From NCBI GenBank assembly GCA_016187925.1, contig JACPIS010000034.1, forward strand, positions 1-64,000: a DNA stretch of 64,000 bases, read 5' to 3'. Below the pieces are notes generated by a model. That model made no database searches. It saw only the letters and a program-made list of their open reading frames with translations, and had not been told where the DNA came from. This DNA comes from Opitutia bacterium (GTDB taxonomy: Bacteria > Verrucomicrobiota > Verrucomicrobiia > Opitutales > Opitutaceae). Of the stretch, positions 8,025 through 16,168 are shown one piece after another (position 1 is the stretch's first letter; each line of letters begins with the position of its first letter). The position numbers and the translations under genes are program-made.

Positions 8025-8761
8025 CGCTCGTCACCGGCGCCTCGCGCGGCATCGGCCGGGCCATCGCCCAAAAGCTCGCCGCCCGCGGGGCGCGGGTCGC
8101 CGTGCATTATCACGCCAACGCGGCCGCCGCGCAGGAGACGCTGCGCTCGCTCGCGGGCACCGGACACGCGCTGTTCCGGGCCGACGTGGCCGAGCCCGCC
8201 GCCTGCGCCGGACTCGTCGAGGCCGTCGTGAAAAACTTCGGCCGGCTCGACGTGCTCGTGAACAACGCCGGCATCTACGAGGAGCACGACATCAAGGCGG
8301 TTTCCTACGCCGAGTGGCAGACTGTCTGGCGACGCACGCTCGACACCAACCTCACCGGCCCGGCCAACCTCGCCTACCTCGCCGTCCAGCAGATGCGGCA
8401 GCAGGGCGGCGGCCGGCTGGTGAACATCACCTCGCGCGCGGCGTTCCGCGGTGAATTGACCGCGTCGGCCTACGCGGCCTCGAAGGCCGGGCTCAACATC
8501 TTCGGCCAGTCGCTGGCCAAGGCGCTCGCGGCGGACAACATCTACGTCTACGCCATCGCGCCCGGCTGGGTGGAGACCGACATGGCGACGGCCACGCTCA
8601 CGGGCCCGAACCGCGCCGAAGTCATGGCCCAGCACCCGCTCGGCCGTGTCGCCACCCCGGAAGAGATCGCCGACGCCGCGGCATGGATGGCGTTCGACGC
8701 CCCGGCGCCCATGACCGGCGCCATCGTCGACATCAACGGCGCGTCGTACCTGCGGACTTAG
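8000..8761 (+). CDS. SDR family oxidoreductase (3-oxoacyl-ACP reductase-like)
   Basis: 253 residues. Classical short-chain dehydrogenase: cofactor motif TGASRGIG (residues 12-19), NNAG near residue 90, catalytic Ser in NITSRAA, YAASK (Tyr about 158, Lys about 162), and PGWVETDM. The Arg after the first Ser of the glycine motif suggests NADPH. Substrate unknown; FabG-like enzymes reduce ketoacyl groups or act on sugars. The ATG at 8000 lies inside the end of dgkA, so the genes form a coupled pair. Confidence 0.88.
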   Translation: MAAAVPPVALVTGASRGIGRAIAQKLAARGARVAVHYHANAAAAQETLRSLAGTGHALFRADVAEPAACAGLVEAVVKNFGRLDVLVNNAGIYEEHDIKAVSYAEWQTVWRRTLDTNLTGPANLAYLAVQQMRQQGGGRLVNITSRAAFRGELTASAYAASKAGLNIFGQSLAKALAADNIYVYAIAPGWVETDMATATLTGPNRAEVMAQHPLGRVATPEEIADAAAWMAFDAPAPMTGAIVDINGASYLRT

Positions 8762-8837
8762 CGGGACTCATGCAATAGATGCAGGAGTGTCGCTTGACGG
8801 CGTCCGGGGGCGGGCAAGCCGCACCCCTGCTCCATCT

Positions 8838-8924
8838 TGTCATCGCGAGCCCGGTGAAACCGGGCGTGGCGATCCATCAGCCATTCCGCTGGATTGCTTC
8901 GTCGCTACGCTCCTCGCAATGACA
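8838..8924. repeat. Palindromic repeat, TGTCATCGCGAG family
   Basis: The left arm TGTCATCGCGAGCCCGGTGA at 8838 pairs imperfectly with the right arm ending CTCCTCGCAATGACA at 8924. It lies between the convergent SDR and LptF/G genes and may act as a transcription end. Confidence 0.7.
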
Positions 8925-8941
8925 GGTTTTGCAATGGGCTC

Positions 8942-10054
8942 TCAGCGCATCCGGCCGAAGAAATACGTGGCGGTGCCGATCATCGCGAGGTTGGGCAGCC
9001 ATGCGGCCCAGAGCGGATCCAGGTAGCCTTTGCCGCCCATGATCGTCGCGAAGTTCGTCAGCAGGTAGAAGGCGAAGAACAGACCGATGGACTTCGACAC
9101 GCCGACGGCCGGGCTCACGCGCACGCCGGCGACGGAGAACGGGATGGCGATGGCGAGGATGATGAGCGGCCCGAGCGTGTCGGCCAGCAGGCCGTAGTAG
9201 CGCACGGCGTAGCGCGTGACCTTCGGGTTCTCTTCGACCGTGAAGTAGTCGACGATGCGCTGCAGTTCGAAGAACGAGAGGTCGCGCGGGTTGCGGTCGA
9301 TGAGGAGCATGAGCGCCGGATCCTCGTTGAAATGCGGAATGATCCTCTCGGTGAACGTGACCGAGCGGATGAGTTCGCCCAGCTCGGCATCGAACCACAG
9401 CTCGCGGCCGTCCGTGAAGACCCAGGCGCGGCGCTGGGGGTCGTAATGCGCCTCGCGGGCCATGAGCCGGGTGCGCTCGTGGCGCTTCGCGTCGAGCTCC
9501 GAGACCGTGACGCCGTAGGCCTTTTCGGCAAAGCGGCTGTAGCGGTTGATGTACCACAGGCGGTTGGCGCGGACGTTGTCGAACGTCACGCCGGTCACGA
9601 GGCCGAGCGTGCCGGTGGACATTTTTTTCGATTCCAGGCGGAGCTCGAAACTCTCGAGCAGGCGGCGCGAGGTCTCGACCGACCACGGCACCACGCGCGC
9701 GTTGAGCAGGAGCGAGAGCCCGCAAAACACGAGGCTGGCCACCCAGAGCGCGCGGGTGGTCGAGAAGATGTTGTAGCCGGCCGCGCGGATGGCGGTGATT
9801 TCGTTGTTTTTGTGAAGCTTGCTCAGCACGAACAGCAGCGAGAGCAGCAGCGAGATCGGCAGCACGACCGACAGGTAGCTGGGCAGCACTGTCGCGTAGT
9901 AGAGCGCCATGTCGCGCGTGCTCACGCCGATGTCGATCAGGTCGCGAAAGTTGTCGTAAAGTGCCTGGATGAAAAGCAGGCCGACGGTCGCGCACAGGAT
10001 CAGGCCGAGGATTTTCAGCCATTCGCGCAGGATGTATCGGTCGAGGACGGTCAC
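8942..10054 (-). CDS. LptF/LptG family permease
   Basis: About 370 residues. YjgP/YjgQ topology: three membrane helices in the first ~125 residues (LGLILCATVGLLFIQALYDN, then VVLPISLLLSLLFVLS), a periplasmic domain, and three helices at the C-terminus. The start of the family (DRYILREW) follows the GTG at 10054, which has GGGAGG upstream; a TTG at 10069 in the same frame is the alternative. With LptB the LptFG pair powers extraction of lipopolysaccharide from the inner membrane. Only one of the pair is here, as in many genomes where the two are unlinked. It is divergent from the next solute-binding gene. Confidence 0.85.
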   Translation of the reverse strand: MTVLDRYILREWLKILGLILCATVGLLFIQALYDNFRDLIDIGVSTRDMALYYATVLPSYLSVVLPISLLLSLLFVLSKLHKNNEITAIRAAGYNIFSTTRALWVASLVFCGLSLLLNARVVPWSVETSRRLLESFELRLESKKMSTGTLGLVTGVTFDNVRANRLWYINRYSRFAEKAYGVTVSELDAKRHERTRLMAREAHYDPQRRAWVFTDGRELWFDAELGELIRSVTFTERIIPHFNEDPALMLLIDRNPRDLSFFELQRIVDYFTVEENPKVTRYAVRYYGLLADTLGPLIILAIAIPFSVAGVRVSPAVGVSKSIGLFFAFYLLTNFATIMGGKGYLDPLWAAWLPNLAMIGTATYFFGRMR

Positions 10055-10150
10055 GACCCTCCCAGACAAGCGGCGGGCCCCGCGGTGTCCAAGCCCAATA
10101 TGTCACGGCCTCAGCCTTGCACCGCGCCCGGGGCTGCATTGACTGGCCCG

Positions 10151-11284
10151 ATGCGAATTACCCCCCGCCTGCTCACCACGCTCGGCCTGGCGTTTGCGAC
10201 CGCCACCTTCGCCGGCGCCGCCGAGGACACCATCAAGATCGGCGAATACGGCGCCTTCACCGGCGCCAACGCCGACTTCGGCATCGCCGCCCGCAAGGGC
10301 GTGATCCTCGCCGTCGAGGAGGCCAACGCCGCCGGCGGCGTGCTGGGCAAGAAAATCGAGCTGCTCATCGAGGACAACCAGTCCAAACAGGGCGAGTCCG
10401 CCACCATCGCGAAAAAATTCGTCTCGCGCGACAAGGTCGTCGCCGTCCTCGGCGGCAACATCTCCAACCACTCCCTCGAGGCCGCGCCGGTCTACCAGAC
10501 CGCGAAGATCCCGATGATCGCTATCACCTCGACCAATCCGCGCGTCACCGAGATCGGCAACTACATCTTCCGCGTCTGCTTCATCGACCCGTTCCAGGGC
10601 GCCGCGCTGGCCAAGTTCGCCCGCGACACGCTCAAGCTCCAGCGCGTCGCCATCCTCACCTCGGTCAACAACGCCTACAGCGTCGGCCTCTCCAAGGTGT
10701 TCCGCGAGCGCTTCACCGCCGCCGGCGGCACCATCGTCGCCGAGCAGAAGCACAACGAGGGCGACAAGGATTTCCGCGCCCAGCTCACCGCCGTCAAGGC
10801 CGCCGGCGCCGAGGCGATCCTGCACTCGGGCAACTACACCGAGGGCGCCCTCATCTGCAAACAGGCCCGCGCCCTCGGCTTCACCGGCGCGCTCTTCGGC
10901 GGCGACGCCTGGGAAGGCCCCGACCTCGTGGCCATCGGCGGCGCGGCCGTCGAGGGCACCTACTACTCGACTCACGCCTCCTCCGAGTCGCCCAACCCCG
11001 CGACCCAGGCCTTCGTGAAACGCTACCAGGCCCGCTGGAACGGCGAAACGCCCAACGCCACCACGACGCTCGGCTACGAGTCCGCCATCCTGCTCTTCGA
11101 CGCCATGCGCCGCGCCGGCACGACTGAGAGTGCCGCGCTCCGCGACGCCCTCGCCGCCACCAAGGATTTTCCCGGCGTGACCGGCAGCATCACCATCGAC
11201 GAGAAGCGCAACGCCTCCAAGCCCGCCATGATCATCGTGGTGAAGGACGGAAAGTTCAAATTCGTCGAAGCGGTGCAGCCCTGA
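10151..11284 (+). CDS. ABC transporter solute-binding protein, LivJ type (copy 2)
   Basis: 377 residues, ATG at 10151, signal peptide about 1-24 (LLTTLGLAFATATFAGAA). Leu/Ile/Val-receptor fold: IKIGEYGAFTGANADFG, then EEANAAGGVLGKKIELLIED, then GGNISNHSLEAAPVYQ, ending FPGVTGSITIDEKRNASKPA. Closely similar to the products at 11610 and 12749, so it arose by tandem duplication. It is separated from copy 3 by a repeat-filled gap of 325 bp. Periplasmic receptor for amino acids or related compounds; ligand unknown. Confidence 0.9.
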   Translation: MRITPRLLTTLGLAFATATFAGAAEDTIKIGEYGAFTGANADFGIAARKGVILAVEEANAAGGVLGKKIELLIEDNQSKQGESATIAKKFVSRDKVVAVLGGNISNHSLEAAPVYQTAKIPMIAITSTNPRVTEIGNYIFRVCFIDPFQGAALAKFARDTLKLQRVAILTSVNNAYSVGLSKVFRERFTAAGGTIVAEQKHNEGDKDFRAQLTAVKAAGAEAILHSGNYTEGALICKQARALGFTGALFGGDAWEGPDLVAIGGAAVEGTYYSTHASSESPNPATQAFVKRYQARWNGETPNATTTLGYESAILLFDAMRRAGTTESAALRDALAATKDFPGVTGSITIDEKRNASKPAMIIVVKDGKFKFVEAVQP

Positions 11285-11295
11285 GCAAGACAGAC

Positions 11296-11377
11296 TGTAG
11301 GGCGGGGTCGCCTGACCCCGCCATCACTCGTCAGCCTAAATCACATTCGCGGCGGGGTCAGGCGACCCCGCCCTGCA
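11296..11377. repeat. Palindromic repeat, TGTAGGGCGGGGTCGCCTGA family
   Basis: Arms of 27 nt (11296-11322 and 11351-11377) are near-perfect complements around a 28-nt loop. It lies between solute-binding genes 2 and 3 and may limit read-through between them. Confidence 0.85.
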
Positions 11378-11405
11378 AATCCATGCCCAGTTGCCGATTG
11401 AGAGT

Positions 11406-11467
11406 CGTAGGGCCTCACCTTGTGTGAGGCCTGACCCGGAAGGCTCGACGCAAGGTCGAGCCCTACG
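11406..11467. repeat. Palindromic repeat, CGTAGGGCCTCACC family
   Basis: Begins CGTAGGGCCTCACCTTGTGT and ends AGGTCGAGCCCTACG. A relative with the same right arm (GGTCGAGCCCTACG) lies at 18406-18462. Confidence 0.7.
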
Positions 11468-11609
11468 ATCTGAGCGATCGCTGAAGAGCCGGCAGGGCGA
11501 ATCCTTCCGCCGTCGCCGAGGCTGTGGCGGACAAGCCGGATGAGCCGTCGGGGCATTCGAGTTGAGAGTTGAAGGTCAGGATAGCGTGGCTTTAGTTCAC
11601 GCCTTCCCC

Positions 11610-12734
11610 ATGCCCTCCCGCCTTACCCCTCTGCTCGCGGTCGCGGCTCTGCTCGGCGCCGCTTCGCTTTTTGCCCAGGAAACCATCCGCATCGGCGAAT
11701 ACGCCTCCCTCACCGGCAAGGAGGCCGCCTACGGCGAGACCTCGCACAAGGGCATCTTGCTCGCCATCGAGGAGCTCAACGCCCAGGGCGGCGTCCTCGG
11801 CAAAAAACTCGAACTGTTCACCGAGGACAACCAATCCAAGCAAGGCGAGTCCGCCACCGCGGTGAAGAAGCTCATCTCGCGCGAAAAGGTCGTCGCTATC
11901 CTCGGCGAGGTTGCCTCCATCCGCTCGCTCGAGGCCGCGCCGGTGATCCAGGGCGCGAAAATCCCCATGGTCTCCTCCGCCTCGGTCAACAGCCGCGTCA
12001 CGGAGGTCGGCGACTACATCTTCCGCGTGTGCTTCGTCGACTCCTTCGAGGGCGCCGTGCTCGCCAAGTTTGCCGAAGATCACCTCAAGGCCCGGCGCGT
12101 CGCCATCCTCACTTCCGTCTCCAACGCCTACAGCGTCGGCATGAGCAAGGTCTTCAAGGAGCGCTTCACCGCCGCCGGCGGCCAGATCGCCGTCGAGCAG
12201 CGATACTCCGAAGGCGACAAGGATTTCCGCGCCCAGCTCACCGCCGTCAAAGCCGCCGGCGTCGACGCCATCTTCGCGTCCGGCTACTACACCGAGGCCG
12301 CGCTCATTTGCGTGCAGGCCCGTCAACTCGGCCTGAACATCCCGATCTTCGGCGGCGACGGCTGGGACGCCCCGCCGCTGCTCGAGATCGGCGGCGCTGC
12401 CATGGAGGGCACCTACCTCTGCGCGCACTACTCGCCCGACAATCCCAGCGCGGAGGTACAGAACTTCAACCAGCGCTACCGCGCCCGCTGGGGCTCCCTG
12501 CCCGACGCCTGGGCCGCCCTCGGCTACGACTCCGCCTTTGTCCTCGCCGACGCCATCCGGCGCGCCGGCTCCGCCGAGCCGAAGGCCATCCGCGACGCCC
12601 TCGCCGCCACCAAGGATTACTCCGCCGTCACCGGCCGCATCACCATCGACGCCAAGCGCAACGCCTCCAAGTCCGCCGTCATCCTCACCGTCAAGGACGG
12701 CAAATATAAATTCGTGACCTCGGTCGCTCCCTGA
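11610..12734 (+). CDS. ABC transporter solute-binding protein, LivJ type (copy 3)
   Basis: 374 residues from the ATG at 11610 (signal peptide LLAVAALLGAASLFAQ); an upstream in-frame extension has no signal character and was not used. Family motifs: IRIGEYASLTGKEAAYGE, then EELNAQGGVLGKKLELFTED, then SIRSLEAAPVIQ, ending GRITIDAKRNASKSAVILTV. It differs from copies 2 and 4 mainly in the segment 95-110 and in the ligand-cleft residues, suggesting a distinct ligand. Only 14 bp separate it from copy 4. Confidence 0.9.
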   Translation: MPSRLTPLLAVAALLGAASLFAQETIRIGEYASLTGKEAAYGETSHKGILLAIEELNAQGGVLGKKLELFTEDNQSKQGESATAVKKLISREKVVAILGEVASIRSLEAAPVIQGAKIPMVSSASVNSRVTEVGDYIFRVCFVDSFEGAVLAKFAEDHLKARRVAILTSVSNAYSVGMSKVFKERFTAAGGQIAVEQRYSEGDKDFRAQLTAVKAAGVDAIFASGYYTEAALICVQARQLGLNIPIFGGDGWDAPPLLEIGGAAMEGTYLCAHYSPDNPSAEVQNFNQRYRARWGSLPDAWAALGYDSAFVLADAIRRAGSAEPKAIRDALAATKDYSAVTGRITIDAKRNASKSAVILTVKDGKYKFVTSVAP

Positions 12735-12748
12735 TCCCCTCGCTCCGC

Positions 12749-13864
12749 ATGCGCCTGCGCCCCGCCCTCGCCTTCCTGCTCTCCGCCACCGCGCTCCTCG
12801 CCGCCGAGGAACCGATCAAGCTCGGCATGTTCGCCTCGCTCACAGGCAAGCAGGCCTCGTTCGGCCAGACCAACCGCCGCGGCGCTCTCTTCGCCGTCGA
12901 GGAAATCAACGCCGCCGGCGGCGTGCTCGGCCGGCCGCTGGAGCTCCTCGTCGAGGACACGCGCTCGCTGCAGGGCGAGGCCGCCACCGCGGTGAAGAAG
13001 CTCATCACGCGCGACCGGGTCACCGCCGTCGTGAGCGGCACCGGCTCCTCCGCCGCGCTCGAGGCCGCACCCGTCTGCCAGACCGCCGGCGTGCCGCTCA
13101 TGGCCGCCACCGCCACCAACGCCCGGGTCACCGAGGCGGGCGACTACATTTTCCGCGCCTGTTTCATCGACCCGTTCCAAGGCACCGTGCTCGCCAAGTT
13201 CGCCCGCGAGACGTTGCACGCCCGGCGCGTCGCCGTGCTCGTCGCCAACGGCTCGGCCTACAGCGTCGGCCTGGCGAAGTATTTTCGGGAGCGCTTCACA
13301 GCCGACGGCGGCGAGATCGCCGCCGAACAGAAATACTCCGAAGGCGACAAGGACTTCCGCGCCCAGCTCACCGCGCTCAAGACCGCCGCGCCCGACGCCA
13401 TCTTCGCCTCGGGCGACTACACGGAGTCCGCGCTCATCTGCGTGCAGGCCCGTGCGCTCGGCCTGACCGTGCCACTCTTCGGCGGCGACACGTGGGACAC
13501 CCCCGCGCTCACCCAGATCGGCGGCAAGTCCGTCGAAGGCGGCTACTTCTCCGCGCATTTCTCGCCGGACTCGTCCGAGCCCGCCGTGCGCGACTTCGTG
13601 CAGCGCTTCCGCGCCCGCTGGGGCGAGCCGCCCGACACCGGCACCTCGCTCGGCTACGACGCCGTCATGCTGCTGGCCGACGCCCTGCGCCGCGCCGGCA
13701 CGACCGACGGCAAGAAACTCCGCGACGCCCTCGCCGCCACCCAGGACTTCGCCGGCGTGACCGGCCGCATCACCGTCGACGCCCAGCGCAACGCCTCGAA
13801 ATCCGCCGTGATCTTCACGGTCAAAAACGGCCGCTTCGAGTTCCTGCAAAGCATCGGACCGTAG
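12749..13864 (+). CDS. ABC transporter solute-binding protein, LivJ type (copy 4)
   Basis: 371 residues, ATG at 12749. Signal peptide 1-19 (LAFLLSATALLAA). Motifs: IKLGMFASLTGKQASFGQ, then EEINAAGGVLGRPLELLVED, then GTGSSAALEAAPVCQTAGV. It shares GGVLGRPLEL with the 4530 gene rather than the GKK version of copies 2 and 3, so it may be the closest paralogue of that distant copy. It originally must have led directly into livH; a four-helix-bundle cassette now lies between them. Confidence 0.9.
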   Translation: MRLRPALAFLLSATALLAAEEPIKLGMFASLTGKQASFGQTNRRGALFAVEEINAAGGVLGRPLELLVEDTRSLQGEAATAVKKLITRDRVTAVVSGTGSSAALEAAPVCQTAGVPLMAATATNARVTEAGDYIFRACFIDPFQGTVLAKFARETLHARRVAVLVANGSAYSVGLAKYFRERFTADGGEIAAEQKYSEGDKDFRAQLTALKTAAPDAIFASGDYTESALICVQARALGLTVPLFGGDTWDTPALTQIGGKSVEGGYFSAHFSPDSSEPAVRDFVQRFRARWGEPPDTGTSLGYDAVMLLADALRRAGTTDGKKLRDALAATQDFAGVTGRITVDAQRNASKSAVIFTVKNGRFEFLQSIGP

Positions 13865-13868
13865 GCTG

Positions 13869-14327
13869 GGAAGTTGAAAGTTGAAGGTTGAGAGTTGAAA
13901 GAAGAAGGCGGATTGTCCCGCGCGATGTTCAACTTTGAGAAACTGGACGCCTGGCACAAGGCGGTGGCCCTCGCCGATCTGGTCTATCGGATCACTCGAG
14001 GGTTCCCGTCGGAGGAGCGGTTCGGCCTGACCAACCAGCTCCGCCGGGCCGCGGTCTCAGTCTCTTCGAATCTGGCGGAAGGGTGCTCCCGCTCGTCGAA
14101 GCAGGACTTTGCCCGCTTCGTCGAAATCGCCACCGGTTCTGCCTTCGAAGTCGCCTCTCAAGCCGTCATCGCACAGAGGCAAAACTACCTCGACGAGACC
14201 GATTTCAAGCTACTTCAGGACTCCGCTCTTGAAATCACCCGGATGTTGAGTGGATTGCGCCAGTCTTTGCTGCGCGAGAGCGCCTGACCGCCGCCTTTCA
14301 ACTTCCCTCCTTCAACTTTCAACTTCC
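13869..14327 (+). mobile_element. Four-helix-bundle gene cassette bounded by a 19-bp perfect inverted repeat
   Basis: GGAAGTTGAAAGTTGAAGG at 13869-13887 is repeated as its exact reverse complement at 14309-14327, enclosing only the four-helix-bundle gene. The right end stops 7 bp before the livH reading frame begins. Genes of this family are known as intervening sequences in 23S rRNA genes, also with complementary ends; here the same design sits inside an ABC operon. The transcript could fold with the repeat as the stem. A partial end sequence (GTTGAGAGTTGAAGG) also occurs at 11561-11575. Confidence 0.65.
13925..14287 (+). CDS. Four helix bundle protein (23S rRNA intervening-sequence protein family)
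   Basis: 120 residues from the ATG at 13925 (MFNFEKLDAWHKAVALADLV). Strong family features: F-EKLDAW-KA, then FP-EERFGLTNQLRRAAVSVS, then SNLAEGCSRSSK-DF-RF, then the C-terminal helix ALEITRMLSGL. These small proteins form pentameric bundles related to the Avd accessory protein of diversity-generating retroelements; no catalytic role is known. An upstream in-frame ATG at 13895 lies within the terminal repeat and is less likely. Confidence 0.88.
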   Translation: MFNFEKLDAWHKAVALADLVYRITRGFPSEERFGLTNQLRRAAVSVSSNLAEGCSRSSKQDFARFVEIATGSAFEVASQAVIAQRQNYLDETDFKLLQDSALEITRMLSGLRQSLLRESA

Positions 14328-14334
14328 TGTCCGC

Positions 14335-15225
14335 CTGACCGAGTTCCTCCAACAGCTGCTCAACGGCGTCTCCCTCGGCGCCATCTTTGCGTTGATCGCG
14401 CTGGGCTACACGATGGTTTACGGCGTGCTGCGGTTCATCAACTTCGCGCACAGCGACGTGTTCATGGTCGGCGCGTTCGTCGGCTACTATATCGGCAAGC
14501 TCGTGCCGGAGCACTCCATCTGGGGCGGGCTCGCGGCCTTGGCCGCGGCGATGGTCGTCTGCGCGATCCTCGGCGTCGTGATCGAGCGCCTGGCCTACCG
14601 CCCGTTGCGCGGTGCGGCCACGCTCAACGTGCTCATCACCGCCATCGGCGTGTCGCTCCTGCTGGAGAACCTCGGCCAATATTTCTTCGGTGCGACGCCG
14701 CGTCCCTTCCCCGAGCTGTTTCCTGTCGCAACCTACAATCTCGGCGGCGTCTACGTCTCCAGCAACCAGCTTGTCGTGATCGGCGTGACGCTGCTGCTGC
14801 TGTTTGCGCTGCGGTTCATCGTCATGCGGACGAAGATCGGCACGGCCATGCGCGCGGTCTCGCTCAACAAACAGGCGGCGTCGCTCGTCGGCATCAACAA
14901 CGACTTCGTCATCTCGTTCACCTTCGCGCTCGGCTCGGCGCTCGCGGCGGCCGGCGGCATCCTCTACGCGCTGAATTACCCGTCGATCGACCCGCTGATG
15001 GGCGTGCTGCCGGGCCTCAAGGCCTTCGTCGCGGCCGTGCTGGGCGGCATCGGCAACATCCCCGGTGCCGCGCTCGGCGGCATGCTGCTCGGCATCGTGG
15101 AGACCTTCGTCAACGGCAGCGAGTGGTCGACCTACAAGGACGCCATCGCGTTCGCGCTGCTCATCCTCATCCTGCTCTTCCGGCCCGCCGGCCTGCTCGG
15201 GCGCTACGTGAAGGAGAAGGTCTGA
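14335..15225 (+). CDS. livH: Branched-chain amino-acid-type ABC permease LivH
   Basis: About 296 residues if read from the CTG at 14335, giving the normal family N-terminus (TEFLQQLLNGVSLGAIFALI, then ALGYTMVYGVLRFINFAH). No ATG, GTG or TTG lies there; the first standard codon is the TTG at 14392, which would remove 19 conserved residues. The cassette end at 14327 directly precedes this point, so the original ATG was probably changed by the insertion. Eight or so membrane helices; conserved GLKAFVAAVLGGIGNIPGA near the C-terminus. Forms the inner-membrane channel with LivM. The stop is 1 bp before livM. Confidence 0.85.
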   Translation: MTEFLQQLLNGVSLGAIFALIALGYTMVYGVLRFINFAHSDVFMVGAFVGYYIGKLVPEHSIWGGLAALAAAMVVCAILGVVIERLAYRPLRGAATLNVLITAIGVSLLLENLGQYFFGATPRPFPELFPVATYNLGGVYVSSNQLVVIGVTLLLLFALRFIVMRTKIGTAMRAVSLNKQAASLVGINNDFVISFTFALGSALAAAGGILYALNYPSIDPLMGVLPGLKAFVAAVLGGIGNIPGAALGGMLLGIVETFVNGSEWSTYKDAIAFALLILILLFRPAGLLGRYVKEKV

Positions 15226-15226
15226 C

Positions 15227-16168
15227 ATGCCGCGCCCGCTGCTCAGTCTCCTGCTCGCGCTCGCCGCCGCCTACGGCATCTCGGCGTTCTCCGACCGCAT
15301 CGACGCCTACTACCTCGACGTCGCGGTGGGCATCGGCATCAACATCGTCCTCGCCGTCAGCCTCAACCTCGTGAACGGCTACACCGGCCAGTTCTCGCTC
15401 GGCCACGCGGGCTTCATGTCGGTCGGCGCGTATCTTTCCGCCGCGGTCACGATGCTGCTCGGGCCAAAAATCCTCGGCGAGGCCGGCGGCCCCGCCTGGC
15501 AGCAGGGCGGGCTCTTTTTCGGCGCGCTGGTCGCAGGCGGCCTGAGCGCGGCCTTCGCCGGCCTGCTCGTCGGCATGCCGTCGCTGCGCCTCAAGGGCGA
15601 CTACCTCGCCATCGTCACGCTCGGCTTCGGCGAGATCATCCGCGTCATCTTCCAGAACTTCGAGCCGCTCGGTGGCGCGCTCGGCCTCAACGGCATCCCG
15701 GCCTACACGACGGCGTTCTGGGTGCTGGGTTTCGCCGCGCTGACGATCTTCACCGTCTACTGCCTCGTGCACTCGACCTATGGACGCGGCTTCCTCGCGA
15801 CGCACGACGACGAGATCGCCGCCGAGGCCGTCGGCCTCAACACGACGCGCTACAAGATCGTGGCGTTCGTCGTCGGCGCGTTCTTCGCCGGCATCGCGGG
15901 CGGACTCTACGGCCACTTCAAGCAGACGATCTCGCCCTCCGGCTTCGACTTCAACAAGTCCATCGAGATCGTCGTCATGGTCATCCTCGGCGGCATGGGC
16001 AACACGACGGGCGTCATCCTCGCCGCCATCCTGCTCACGCTGCTGCCGGAGGTGCTGCGCTCCGTCGCCGACTACCGGATGATCTTCTACTCGTTCCTGC
16101 TGATCGTGCTCATGCTCGTGCGCCCGCAGGGGCTCTTCAATTTCCACCGGAGGAACAGGGCCCCATGA
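15227..16168 (+). CDS. livM: Branched-chain amino-acid-type ABC permease LivM
   Basis: 313 residues, ATG at 15227. Family motifs: NLVNGYTGQFSLGHAGFMSV near residue 46, LRLKGDYLAIVTLGFGEIIR near 125, then GHFKQTISPSGF and VMVILGGMGNTTGV in the C-terminal half. About nine membrane helices. Pairs with LivH to form the permease core. Its stop overlaps the ATG of livG (ATGA), so the genes are coupled. Confidence 0.93.
   Translation: MPRPLLSLLLALAAAYGISAFSDRIDAYYLDVAVGIGINIVLAVSLNLVNGYTGQFSLGHAGFMSVGAYLSAAVTMLLGPKILGEAGGPAWQQGGLFFGALVAGGLSAAFAGLLVGMPSLRLKGDYLAIVTLGFGEIIRVIFQNFEPLGGALGLNGIPAYTTAFWVLGFAALTIFTVYCLVHSTYGRGFLATHDDEIAAEAVGLNTTRYKIVAFVVGAFFAGIAGGLYGHFKQTISPSGFDFNKSIEIVVMVILGGMGNTTGVILAAILLTLLPEVLRSVADYRMIFYSFLLIVLMLVRPQGLFNFHRRNRAP

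Noticed and set aside
13895-13924. Earlier start for the four-helix-bundle protein at 13895
   Set aside because: The added residues are translated repeat sequence; family proteins begin at the F-EKLDAW segment.
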